Shown here: positions 55,357 through 64,000 of the stretch, piece by piece
Numbering within the stretch: position 1 is the first letter of the stretch
How the letters are laid out: every line of letters begins with the position of its first letter
Origin: Cellulomonas pakistanensis
GTDB taxonomy: Bacteria > Actinomycetota > Actinomycetes > Actinomycetales > Cellulomonadaceae
DNA: 64,000 nt
Assembly (NCBI RefSeq): GCF_016862755.1
Contig: NZ_BONO01000005.1
Span: 1 to 64,000, forward strand
Reading direction: 5' to 3'
Position numbers and translations under genes: made by a program
The notes under the pieces: generated by a model
Told to the model about the DNA's origin: nothing
Seen by the model: only the letters and a program-made list of their open reading frames with translations
Databases searched by the model: none

Positions 55357-56010
55357 TCAGCGCTCGAGCACCCACCCAGGACGCCGGGGGTCGTCCACCC
55401 GCACCACGACGTCGGCCGCCTCCTCGGGGGCCGCCTCGTCCCGGTACCGCTCCTCGGCGGCGAGCCGCCACGCCTCCGCGGGCGGGGTCAGCCGCGCCAG
55501 CGTCGCGGGGCGCACGGCGAGGTGCACGGTCAGGTCCGCGGGCAGCCACCGCCCGAGCAGCAGGTGGCCGTCGAGCAGCAGGACGGCGCCCGGCGGCGCG
55601 GCGACGCGGGTGGCCCGGGCCGAGCGCTCCCGGGCCGCATCCCACAGGGCCGGCAGGTACGTGCCGTCGCCGCCGGGGCCGAGCGGGTCGAGCACCTCGC
55701 GGATCAGGGCGCCGGCGTCCAGCGCGTCGTCGAGCAGCGCGTCCGGGTCCTGCCGGCCGTGCTCGAACCGCACGCCGGCGGGACGCAGGAAGTCACCCGC
55801 GGACACCCGGAGCGCGGCGTGCCCGCGGGCGCGCAGCGGCTCGGCCAGCGCGTCCGCCAGGACGCCCGGCGCGGTCGGCGGCGCGCCGTCCAGCAGCACG
55901 CGCCACCGGCGGTCGGCGCCCTCCGCCGCGGGTGCCGCGGCCAGCCCGTCGAGCACCCGGTCCACGAGGCGCTCGACCACGACCTCGGGGCTGACGGGCT
56001 CGACGCGCAC
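55357..56010 (-). CDS. Uridine kinase-like protein with degenerate P-loop
   Basis: The 217-residue protein resembles actinobacterial uridine/nucleoside kinase-like NTPases. It keeps the lid-type ...VSAGDFLRPAGVRFEHGRQDPDALLDDALDAG and the GAVLLLDGHLLLGRWLP Walker B-like element. The expected GxxGxGK(S/T) P-loop is replaced by LLDGAPPTAPGVLAD (residues 39-53), without the invariant lysine. It may have lost phosphotransfer or bind nucleotide differently. It stands alone between the phosphatase and the DinB-like gene. Confidence 0.72.
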   Translation of the reverse strand: MRVEPVSPEVVVERLVDRVLDGLAAAPAAEGADRRWRVLLDGAPPTAPGVLADALAEPLRARGHAALRVSAGDFLRPAGVRFEHGRQDPDALLDDALDAGALIREVLDPLGPGGDGTYLPALWDAARERSARATRVAAPPGAVLLLDGHLLLGRWLPADLTVHLAVRPATLARLTPPAEAWRLAAEERYRDEAAPEEAADVVVRVDDPRRPGWVLER

Positions 56011-56074
56011 CGGGACAGTCTGCCGTGCGGCGCGGTCGGGCGGGTCGTGCCGACCGCGCGCCGTGGTGACCGCG

Positions 56075-56584
56075 TCAGCCGCGGGAGGTGACGACGCCCT
56101 TGATGAACGCCGCCTGCCCGGCGTGCTCCAGCACGTCCCCGAGCACGCTCACCAGCCGCACCCCGACGGTGACCGGCGGGTCCCACGAGTCGTCGACCAC
56201 GCGGCCCAGGTCCTCGTCGGAGAGCCGCCCGAGGTAGGCGTCGGTCGCCGCGCGGGTGGCGTCGGCGTACGCGCGGAGCAGGTCCGCGCCCACCCGCACC
56301 TGCGCCACCTCGTCCGGGCCCTGGCCGTAGCCGGTGGCCCCGCGGTCGAACGGCAGGGCGAACCGCTCCGCGAAGCCCTGGGCCTCCCAGACCTGCTCGG
56401 CGCCCGCCACGTCGGCGACCTGCGCGTCCTCGACGCGCGCCAGGTGCCACACCAGCCAGGCGATCGTGTTGGCCTCCGGGCCGAGCCGGGCGGTGAGCTC
56501 GTCCTCGCCCACTCCGTCGAGCACCCCGTGCACCAGGTCGCCGATCCGCCCGAACCCGTCCTGCAGCACCGCCACGCCGTCCAC
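56075..56584 (-). CDS. DinB/DUF664 (mycothiol-dependent) superfamily protein
   Basis: The 169-residue four-helix-bundle protein has histidines spaced as in the DinB fold: WLVWHLARVEDAQ (near 43-55) and GDVLEHAGQAAFIKG near the end, which would ligate a divalent metal. DUF664 members include mycothiol- and bacillithiol-dependent transferases. The presence in an actinobacterium makes mycothiol use possible. Function not assigned. Confidence 0.83.
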   Translation of the reverse strand: MDGVAVLQDGFGRIGDLVHGVLDGVGEDELTARLGPEANTIAWLVWHLARVEDAQVADVAGAEQVWEAQGFAERFALPFDRGATGYGQGPDEVAQVRVGADLLRAYADATRAATDAYLGRLSDEDLGRVVDDSWDPPVTVGVRLVSVLGDVLEHAGQAAFIKGVVTSRG

Positions 56585-56686
56585 GCGCTCTCCCCTCGCC
56601 GGCCGCCGCGCGGGCGGCCCTCGTCCCGGTCCCGTCGACCGTATGCCGAGGTGACGACACGTGCGCGCGGGGCGGGCGCGCGGGTG

Positions 56687-57328
56687 TCAGTCCCCCGCGG
56701 CCTCGGCCCGGTCCCGCACGCCGCGGAGCATCCGCTCGGTCATGAGCAGGCTCACCCAGGACACGCCCTCCACCATCCACCGGGCCCAGGGCTCCGTGTA
56801 CGCGTACCGCTCCCGCACCACGAGCCGGCAGCTGCCCGGCATCGGGCCCGGCCGCAGCACGAACGCCCAGGCGAAGTCGAACGGCGGGGTGTCCTCGTCC
56901 GGCAGCGCGGGGCCGGCGCCCTGCAGCACGAGGGCGCGCGGCGGCTCGAGCACCTCGACCCGCAGCCCGACCTGCGGGGCCGGCCGCACCTCGTCGCCGA
57001 CGGCGAGCTCCTGCCAGCGCGGCTCGATCCGGTCGGCGCTGGTGATCCCGAGCCCGAACAGGCCCTCGAGCGCGTCGTAGCTGTAGAAGCCGCCGCGCCC
57101 CTGGCCGAGCTGCAGCAGCCAGGGCCACACCCGCTCGGCGGGGGCGTGCACGGTGATCGCCCGGGTCGCCACGAGGTCGGCGTCGGGGACGAGGTCGTCG
57201 CCGGGCAGCCCGACCGAGCGCTCCACCTGGGACGCGCCCCAGTGCAGCGCCCGCCCGCGGGCGAGGTGGTAGCCGACGGCCGCCGTGGCCGCGATCGCGA
57301 GCGCGCGCACCGCGTGGTGGGAGGTCAT
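56687..57328 (-). CDS. SRPBCC-type (START-like) protein
   Basis: The 213-residue product has an N-terminal segment with a possible membrane helix (HHAVRALAIAATAAVGYHLAR) followed by a START/SRPBCC-like fold (ATRAITVHAPAERVWPWLLQLGQGRGGFYSYDALEGLFGL; ...AVGDEVRPAPQVGLRVEVLEPP; PFDFAWAFVLRP). These are hydrophobic-ligand or lipid-binding proteins; the ligand is unknown. The ATG at 57328 was chosen over a longer upstream frame that is a shadow of the pyk terminator region. Confidence 0.75.
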   Translation of the reverse strand: MTSHHAVRALAIAATAAVGYHLARGRALHWGASQVERSVGLPGDDLVPDADLVATRAITVHAPAERVWPWLLQLGQGRGGFYSYDALEGLFGLGITSADRIEPRWQELAVGDEVRPAPQVGLRVEVLEPPRALVLQGAGPALPDEDTPPFDFAWAFVLRPGPMPGSCRLVVRERYAYTEPWARWMVEGVSWVSLLMTERMLRGVRDRAEAAGD

Positions 57329-57384
57329 GCGCTCCACGCAACACCGCCGCGGGCGCCCGCACCAGGGCCGTCGGTCCCACGCGC

Positions 57385-57422
57385 GAGGGGCCCCGCAGCG
57401 CGCGTGCGCTGCGGGGCCCCTC
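57385..57422 (-). terminator. Hairpin terminator of pyk
   Basis: A perfect 17-base stem (GAGGGGCCCCGCAGCGC with its complement) around a four-base loop, starting 22 bases after the pyk stop. There is no T-tract. Confidence 0.75.
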
Positions 57423-57443
57423 GACGTGCGGGACGCGGGTGCG

Positions 57444-58874
57444 TCAGGCCACGCGGCCCGAGGCGTCGTCGCCGATCTTGTGCACGATGATCGAGTTGGT
57501 CGACCCGACGACGCCGACCGGCGTGCCGGCCACGACGACGACGTAGTCGCCCACCTCGGCGAGGCCCTGGGCACGCAGGGTGGACTCGACCTGCTGGACC
57601 ATGGCGTCGGTGTGCTCGACCTGTGGCACCTCGTACGTCTGCGTGCCCCAGCTCAGCGAGAGCGTGTTGCGGACCGAGGTCTGCGGGGTGAACGCGAGCA
57701 GCGGGATCGCCGAGCGCAGGCGGGACATGCGGCGCGCGGAGTCACCCGACTGCGTGAAGGTCACGAGGTACTTCACGCCGAGGGTCTCGCCGATCTCGGC
57801 CGCGGCGCGGGTGATGGCGCCACCGCGGGTGTGCGGGGTCGAGCCGAGCGGGGCGATGCGCTCCCGGCCGAGCTCCTCGGTCGCCTCGATGATCCGGGCC
57901 ATGGTGCGGACCGTCTCGATCGGGTACTCGCCCACGGAGGTCTCGCCGGACAGCATGACCGCGTCGGCGCCGTCGAGCACCGCGTTGGCGCAGTCGGAGG
58001 TCTCGGCGCGGGTCGGGCGCGGGTTGTTCGTCATCGACTCGAGCACCTGGGTGGCGACGATGACCGGCTTCGCGTTGCGGCGGGCCAGCTCGACGGCGCG
58101 CTTCTGCACGAGCGGGACCTGCTCGAGCGGCAGCTCGACGCCGAGGTCGCCGCGGGCGACCATGATGCCGTCGAACGCGTCCACGATCTCGGCCAGGGCC
58201 TCGACGGCCTGCGGCTTCTCGACCTTGGCGATGACCGGGACGACCCGACCCTCCTCCTCCATGATCCGGCGGACGTCGTCGTAGTCGGCGGCGTTGCGGA
58301 CGAAGGACAGCGCGATGATGTCGGCGCCGACGCGGAGGGCCCAGCGCAGGTCCTCCTCGTCCTTCTCGCTCATGGCGGGGACGGACACGGCCACGCCGGG
58401 CAGGTTGATGCCCTTGTTGTTGGAGACCGGGCCGGCCACCTCGACGCGGGTGACGACGCGCGGGCCCTCGACGGCGGTGACGCGCACGAGGACGCGGCCG
58501 TCGTCGATCAGCAGCGGGTCGCCCACGCGGGCGTCGCCGGCCAGGCCCTTGTGCGTGGTGGAGACGAGCTCCTTGGTGCCCGGCACGTCCTCGGTGGTGA
58601 TGGTGAAGGTGTCACCCTCGTTGAGGTAGTGCTTGCCCTCGACGAACCGGCCGAGGCGGATCTTCGGGCCCTGGAGGTCGACCAGGACGGCCACGGAGCG
58701 GCCGGAGGCCTTCGCGGCGGCGCGCACGTTGTTGTACACGCGCTCGTGCACCTCGGTGTCGCCGTGGCTGCGGTTCAGCCGCGCCACGTCCATCCCGGCG
58801 TCGACAAGGGCCTGGATCTGCTCGGCGGACTCCGTGGCGGGGCCGATGGTGCAGACGATCTTCGCTCTACGCAT
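57444..58874 (-). CDS. pyk: Pyruvate kinase
   Basis: The 476-residue pyruvate kinase makes ATP and pyruvate from phosphoenolpyruvate. Key elements are MRRAKIVCTIGPA, the catalytic KVEKPQAVEAL, MVARGDLGVELPLE, the SGETSVGEYPIETVR cap region and the allosteric C-terminal domain. Length and order are standard. The ATG is preceded by TAGGCT about ten bases upstream, so the transcript probably starts close to the start codon. A GTTCGG-A-CCGAAC palindrome lies 32-44 bases upstream. Confidence 0.97.
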   Translation of the reverse strand: MRRAKIVCTIGPATESAEQIQALVDAGMDVARLNRSHGDTEVHERVYNNVRAAAKASGRSVAVLVDLQGPKIRLGRFVEGKHYLNEGDTFTITTEDVPGTKELVSTTHKGLAGDARVGDPLLIDDGRVLVRVTAVEGPRVVTRVEVAGPVSNNKGINLPGVAVSVPAMSEKDEEDLRWALRVGADIIALSFVRNAADYDDVRRIMEEEGRVVPVIAKVEKPQAVEALAEIVDAFDGIMVARGDLGVELPLEQVPLVQKRAVELARRNAKPVIVATQVLESMTNNPRPTRAETSDCANAVLDGADAVMLSGETSVGEYPIETVRTMARIIEATEELGRERIAPLGSTPHTRGGAITRAAAEIGETLGVKYLVTFTQSGDSARRMSRLRSAIPLLAFTPQTSVRNTLSLSWGTQTYEVPQVEHTDAMVQQVESTLRAQGLAEVGDYVVVVAGTPVGVVGSTNSIIVHKIGDDASGRVA

Positions 58875-58905
58875 GGGGGAAAGCCTAGGCCTTTCGTGAC
58901 AGACG

Positions 58906-58918
58906 GTTCGGACCGAAC
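58906..58918. promoter_or_regulatory. GTTCGG-A-CCGAAC palindrome upstream of pyk
   Basis: A six-base perfect inverted repeat around one base, close to the inferred -35 region of pyk. It could be an operator; no regulator family is suggested by the sequence. Confidence 0.4.
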
Positions 58919-58961
58919 GTCCTGGTGGGCCGGGCCTGCCGGGACGTGCGCGGTTGATGGT

Positions 58962-60437
58962 CTACGGACGCATCGCCACGGTGCTCGCGGTGACCGGAGC
59001 AGGCAGGGCGGTGCTGCCAGACAGGTCAGAGTCTACGGCCGCCGCGGCGGCCCGACCCTCCGCCACGGCCCACACGACGAGCGACTGCCCGCGACCGGCG
59101 TCTCCCGCCACGTACACGCCCGGGACGTTCGTCCTGAAGTTCTCGTGACGTTCGACGGTTCGTCGCTCCCCGATCACCAGCCCGACCTGCTGGAGCAGCG
59201 GCGACGCCTCCGCCCCGGCGAACCCGAGCGCCAGGAGCACCAGCTGCGCGGGCAGCTCGCGGGCCGGTCCGGTCGGCTCCGGCCGGCCGTCCACCAGGCG
59301 GACGTCGCGCACCCGCAGCGCCCGGACCCGGCCGGCGTCGTCGCCGAGCAGCTCCTCGGTGGCGACCGCCCAGGCCCGCTCGCCGCCCTCCTCGTGGGCC
59401 GAGGACACCCGGAGCAGCAGCGGCCAGGTCGGCCACGGGTCGGACGCCCGGCGGGCCGCCGGCGGCTCCGGCAGGATCTCCAGCTGGGTCACGGAGCGGG
59501 CGCCCTGCCGCAGCGCGGTGCCGAGGCAGTCCGCCCCGGTGTCGCCTCCCCCGACGACGACCACGTCCAGCCCGGTCGCGAGCGGCTGGCCCTCGACGGG
59601 GGCGTCGTCCGCCGCCGCGGCGCGGTTCGCCGGCACGAGGTAGTCCATCGCCGGCAGCACGCCGGCCAGGTCCCGCCCGGGCACCGGGAGGTCGCGCGGC
59701 ACGGTCGCGCCCGTGCACACCAGCACGGCGTCGAACCGCGCGCGCAGCTCCTCCCCCGTGACGTCCACGCCGACCTCGACGCCGCACCGGAACCGGGTGC
59801 CCTCGGACACCATCTGCGCCAGCCGGCGGTCCAGGACGCGCTTCTCGAGCTTGTACTCCGGGATGCCGTACCGCAGCAGCCCGCCGGGCGCGTCCGCGCG
59901 CTCGTGCACGACGACCGTGTGGCCCGCCCGGGTCAGCTGCTGCGCGGCCGCCAGCCCGGCCGGCCCGGACCCGACGACCGCGACCCGGTGGCCGGTGAGC
60001 CGCTGCGGCACCCGCGGCGCGAGCAGCCCGCGCGCGAACGCCTCCTCCGCGACCGCGAGCTCGACCTCGCGGATCGTCACCGCCTCGTCGTGCAGACCGA
60101 GGACGCACGCGGCCTCGCACAGCGCCGGGCACACCCGGCCGGTGATCTCCGGGAACGGGTGCGTCGCGTGGAGCCGGTCCGCGGCGTCGGCCCACTGCCC
60201 GCGCCACGCGAGGTCGTTCCACTCGGGCGCGAGGCCGCCGAGCGGGCACGCGTGGTGGCAGAACGGCACGCCGCAGTCCATGCACCGGGACGCCTGCCGC
60301 TGCACCCTGGCCAGGTCGTCCGGGTCCCCCGCGCGGTGCCCGTGCACCTCGCGCCAGTCCCGGAGCCGGACCGCCACGGGCCGGCTGGGCGGTGTCTCGC
60401 GGACGCGGTGGGTGAGGAAGCCCCGGGGATCGGCCAT
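58962..60437 (-). CDS. GltD-like glutamate synthase small subunit paralogue
   Basis: The 491-residue flavoprotein of the GltD family has the N-terminal 4Fe-4S cysteine motif [18 protein letters not shown] and CPALCEAAC. It also has the FAD motif [15 protein letters not shown], the NAD(P) motif VVVVGGGDTGADC and the C-terminal [13 protein letters not shown]. It is a close paralogue of the gltD at 60755. No second gltB lies in the window, so it may serve another large subunit or act as a stand-alone oxidoreductase. The ATG at 60437 gives the GltD-like start MADPRGFL. Confidence 0.88.
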   Translation of the reverse strand: MADPRGFLTHRVRETPPSRPVAVRLRDWREVHGHRAGDPDDLARVQRQASRCMDCGVPFCHHACPLGGLAPEWNDLAWRGQWADAADRLHATHPFPEITGRVCPALCEAACVLGLHDEAVTIREVELAVAEEAFARGLLAPRVPQRLTGHRVAVVGSGPAGLAAAQQLTRAGHTVVVHERADAPGGLLRYGIPEYKLEKRVLDRRLAQMVSEGTRFRCGVEVGVDVTGEELRARFDAVLVCTGATVPRDLPVPGRDLAGVLPAMDYLVPANRAAAADDAPVEGQPLATGLDVVVVGGGDTGADCLGTALRQGARSVTQLEILPEPPAARRASDPWPTWPLLLRVSSAHEEGGERAWAVATEELLGDDAGRVRALRVRDVRLVDGRPEPTGPARELPAQLVLLALGFAGAEASPLLQQVGLVIGERRTVERHENFRTNVPGVYVAGDAGRGQSLVVWAVAEGRAAAAAVDSDLSGSTALPAPVTASTVAMRP

Positions 60438-60516
60438 GCCGAGCGACGCTAGGCGCCGGCGACGCCGGCCGGGTGGGCCGGACGTCCCGCACGCACCCGC
60501 GCCCCGACGCCTCTCC

Positions 60517-60580
60517 GCCTGCCCGCCTGCCCGCCTGCCCGCCTGCCCGCTCGCCCGCTCGCCCGCTCGCCCGCTCGCCG
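60517..60580. repeat. Eight-copy 8-base tandem repeat
   Basis: Four GCCTGCCC units followed by three GCTCGCCC and one GCTCGCCG, uninterrupted over 64 bases. The switch between two unit types suggests two successive expansions. Confidence 0.85.
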
Positions 60581-60637
60581 AGCTTGCACAAGCTGCGGGG
60601 TTCAGGCCGGCCGAACCCCGCAACTAGTGCAGGCTCG
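60579..60637. repeat. 25-base palindrome of the GCGGGGTTC family
   Basis: Arms at 60579-60603 and 60613-60637 match at 22 of 25 positions around AGGCCGGCC. The inner CTGCGGGGTTC/GAACCCCGCA is shared with the palindrome at 47455. It lies downstream of the gltD stop at 60755, so it may terminate that transcript. Confidence 0.7.
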
Positions 60638-60754
60638 GCGACCGGCGCGACACGACGCGCGCGGCGAGCGCGCGCAGCGGCGCCGCGACGGCGGGACGCG
60701 CGCGAGCGGGCGCGCACGGGGTCGCCCCCGCGCGCGCCCGCTCGTCCGGCGCCC

Positions 60755-62228
60755 TCAGGCGCGCAGGGCCACCGTGCCGGCCGTCACCGGGGCCGGGAGC
60801 TCCGTGCTGCCGCCCAGGTAGGTGTCGACCGCGGCGGCCGCGGCGCGGCCCTCGGCGATCGCCCACACGATGAGCGACTGCCCGCGCCCGGCGTCGCCGG
60901 CCACGAACACGCCCGGCACGTTCGTCGCGAAGTCGTCCGACCGCGCGACGGTGCCGCGGCCGGTCAGGTCGACGCCGGCCTGCGCGACCAGGTCCTCGGT
61001 CTCCGGGCCGGTGAAGCCCATCGCGATGAGCACCAGGTCGGCCGGGATGTCCCGCTCCGTGCCCGGGGTCGGCACGCGCCGGCCGTCGGGCAGGTACTCG
61101 GTGGTCGCGAGGCGCAGGTGGGTGACCTGTCCGTCCTCGCCGCCGACGAACGCGACGGTCGACGCCAGGTAGGCGCGGTCGCCGCCCTCCTCGTGCGAGG
61201 ACGACACCTCGAACAGCACCGGGTCGGTCGGCCACGGCGCGTTGGCCGGCCGCTCGGTCGGCGGCTGCTTGCCGATGGCCAGCGTCGTGACGGACGCGGC
61301 GCCCTGGCGCAGCGCGGTGCCGACGCAGTCCGAGCCGGTGTCGCCGCCGCCGATCACGACGACGTGCTTGCCCGCCGCGTCGATGGCGTCCGGCACGTCC
61401 TGGCCGGCGACCAGCTTGTTCGACCGGGACAGGTACTCCATCGCGGGGTGGATGCCGTCGAGCTCGCGGCCGGGCAGCGGCAGCTCGCGCGGCACGGTCG
61501 ACCCGGTGGCGACGACCACCGCGTCGTACCGGGCCCGCAGCTGCGCCCAGGTGATGTCCTTGCCGATCTCGACGTTCGCCCGGAACCGGGTGCCCTCGGC
61601 GGCCATCTGCTCGAGGCGGCGGTCGATGTGCCGCTTCTCGAGCTTGAAGTCCGGCACGCCGTACCGGAGCAGGCCGCCGATCGCGTCGTCCCGCTCGTAG
61701 ACCGCGACCGTGTGCCCGGCGCGGGTGAGCTGCTGCGCGGCCGCGAGCCCGGCGGGGCCCGAGCCGACGACCGCCACGGTGTGCCCGGTGAGGCGCTGCG
61801 GCACCTGCGGGTGCACCAGGCCCCGGTCGAAGGCCTCGTCGATGATCGAGACCTCGATGTTCTTGATCGTCACCGCGGGCTGGTTGATGCCGAGCACGCA
61901 GGCCGACTCGCACGGGGCCGGGCAGATCCGGCCCGTGAACTCCGGGAAGTTGTTCGTGGCGTGCAGGCGCTCGATCGCGTCGCCCCACTGCCCGCGCCAC
62001 ACCAGGTCGTTCCACTCGGGGATGAGGTTCCCGAGCGGGCAGCCGTTGTGGCAGAACGGGACGCCGCAGTCCATGCAGCGCCCGGCCTGCCGGTGCAGCA
62101 GGGTCGCCGACTGCGGGTCGTCCTGCGCGCTGCGGTGCTCGTGCACCTCGCGCCAGTCCATGAGCCGCAGCGCGACCGGGCGGTTGGCGGGCAGCTCGCG
62201 CTCCCGCACCTTCATGAAGCCGCGGGGG

Positions 62229-62236
<8 letters not shown>
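60755..62236 (-). CDS. gltD: Glutamate synthase small subunit GltD
   Basis: The 493-residue GltD subunit supplies electrons from NAD(P)H through FAD and 4Fe-4S clusters to GltB. Features: [18 protein letters not shown] (near 52-69), CPAPCESAC, the FAD motif [15 protein letters not shown], the NAD(P) motif [13 protein letters not shown] and the C-terminal [13 protein letters not shown]. The GTG at 62236 overlaps the gltB stop by eight bases, giving gltBD coupling. The paralogue at 58962 is nearly the same length. Confidence 0.95.

Positions 62237-64000
<1,764 letters not shown>

Larger units (their letters stand above)
60438..60754. other. 317-base gap between the two gltD genes
   Basis: No gene is visible. 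The gap holds an eight-unit tandem repeat (60517-60580) and then a large GCGGGGTTC palindrome (60579-60637), followed by about 115 bases without clear signal before the gltD stop. Confidence 0.6.

Noticed and set aside
60517..60580. CRISPR-like repeats between the gltD genes
   Set aside because: Eight-base units are contiguous with no spacers, so this is a simple tandem repeat.

Overview
The window is about 75% GC, uses GTG starts and GTGA stop-start overlaps throughout, and carries actinobacterial marker genes (pimA, patA, pgsA, an ssgB-like gene, an ECF42 sigma factor with a DGPF protein). This fits a high-GC actinobacterium, most likely a Cellulomonas relative. That assignment is inferred from gene content and order; no ribosomal RNA is present. 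No CRISPR array, insertion sequence, prophage or replication origin was seen.

Region 1 (1-16 kb) is core genome. ruvC, ruvA and ruvB (with a LexA-like box before ruvA), yebC, pdxT, a PLP aminotransferase, a NUDIX gene, pdxS, a LemA-like gene, pimA, a PIM acyltransferase, pgsA, a HIT protein and thrS all lie on the minus strand. The order matches the mycobacterial ruv-pdx-pimA-thrS block. An ssgB-like gene, pabC, pabB and four tRNAs (Val-CAC; Gly-GCC, Cys-GCA, Val-GAC) follow, then a broken membrane-protein gene.

Region 2 (16.8-31.4 kb) is mainly a sugar-diacid (glucarate/galactarate/talarate) catabolic locus. It holds a talarate/galactarate dehydratase, two glucarate-dehydratase-type enzymes, an Eda-fold aldolase, GarR-type reductase, glycerate kinase, a TctCBA transporter, a UspA protein, and GntR and LysR regulators. 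Three promoters (garR, tctC, gudD) share an element with an identical ten-base core and the same spacing, which probably makes the locus one regulon. An exported GH26 enzyme, an ArsR repressor and an M23 peptidase adjoin it.

Region 3 (31.4-40.5 kb) holds an ECF42 sigma factor with its DGPF partner and a matching promoter, a thioredoxin-reductase-like flavoprotein, an alpha/beta hydrolase, a SnoaL-like protein, a MerR regulator with a typical spacer palindrome, and a large nuclease-helicase fusion.

Region 4 (40.5-52.6 kb) looks like a second regulon. A frameshifted GH15 glucoamylase/trehalase gene, DUF1269, DUF6325 and SHOCT proteins, a P-type ATPase with an MFS exporter, and a MalT-type LuxR regulator surround three divergent intergenic regions. 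Those regions contain four copies of a CTCACCC-N5-GGGTGAG palindrome.

Region 5 (52.6-64 kb) holds small unknown proteins, a PAS-SpoIIE phosphatase, a uridine-kinase-like protein with a degenerate P-loop, a DinB/DUF664 protein, pyk, two gltD paralogues in tandem and the 3' part of gltB, which runs off the window. Long intergenic palindromes, two of them sharing a GCGGGGTTC arm, recur at several gene ends.
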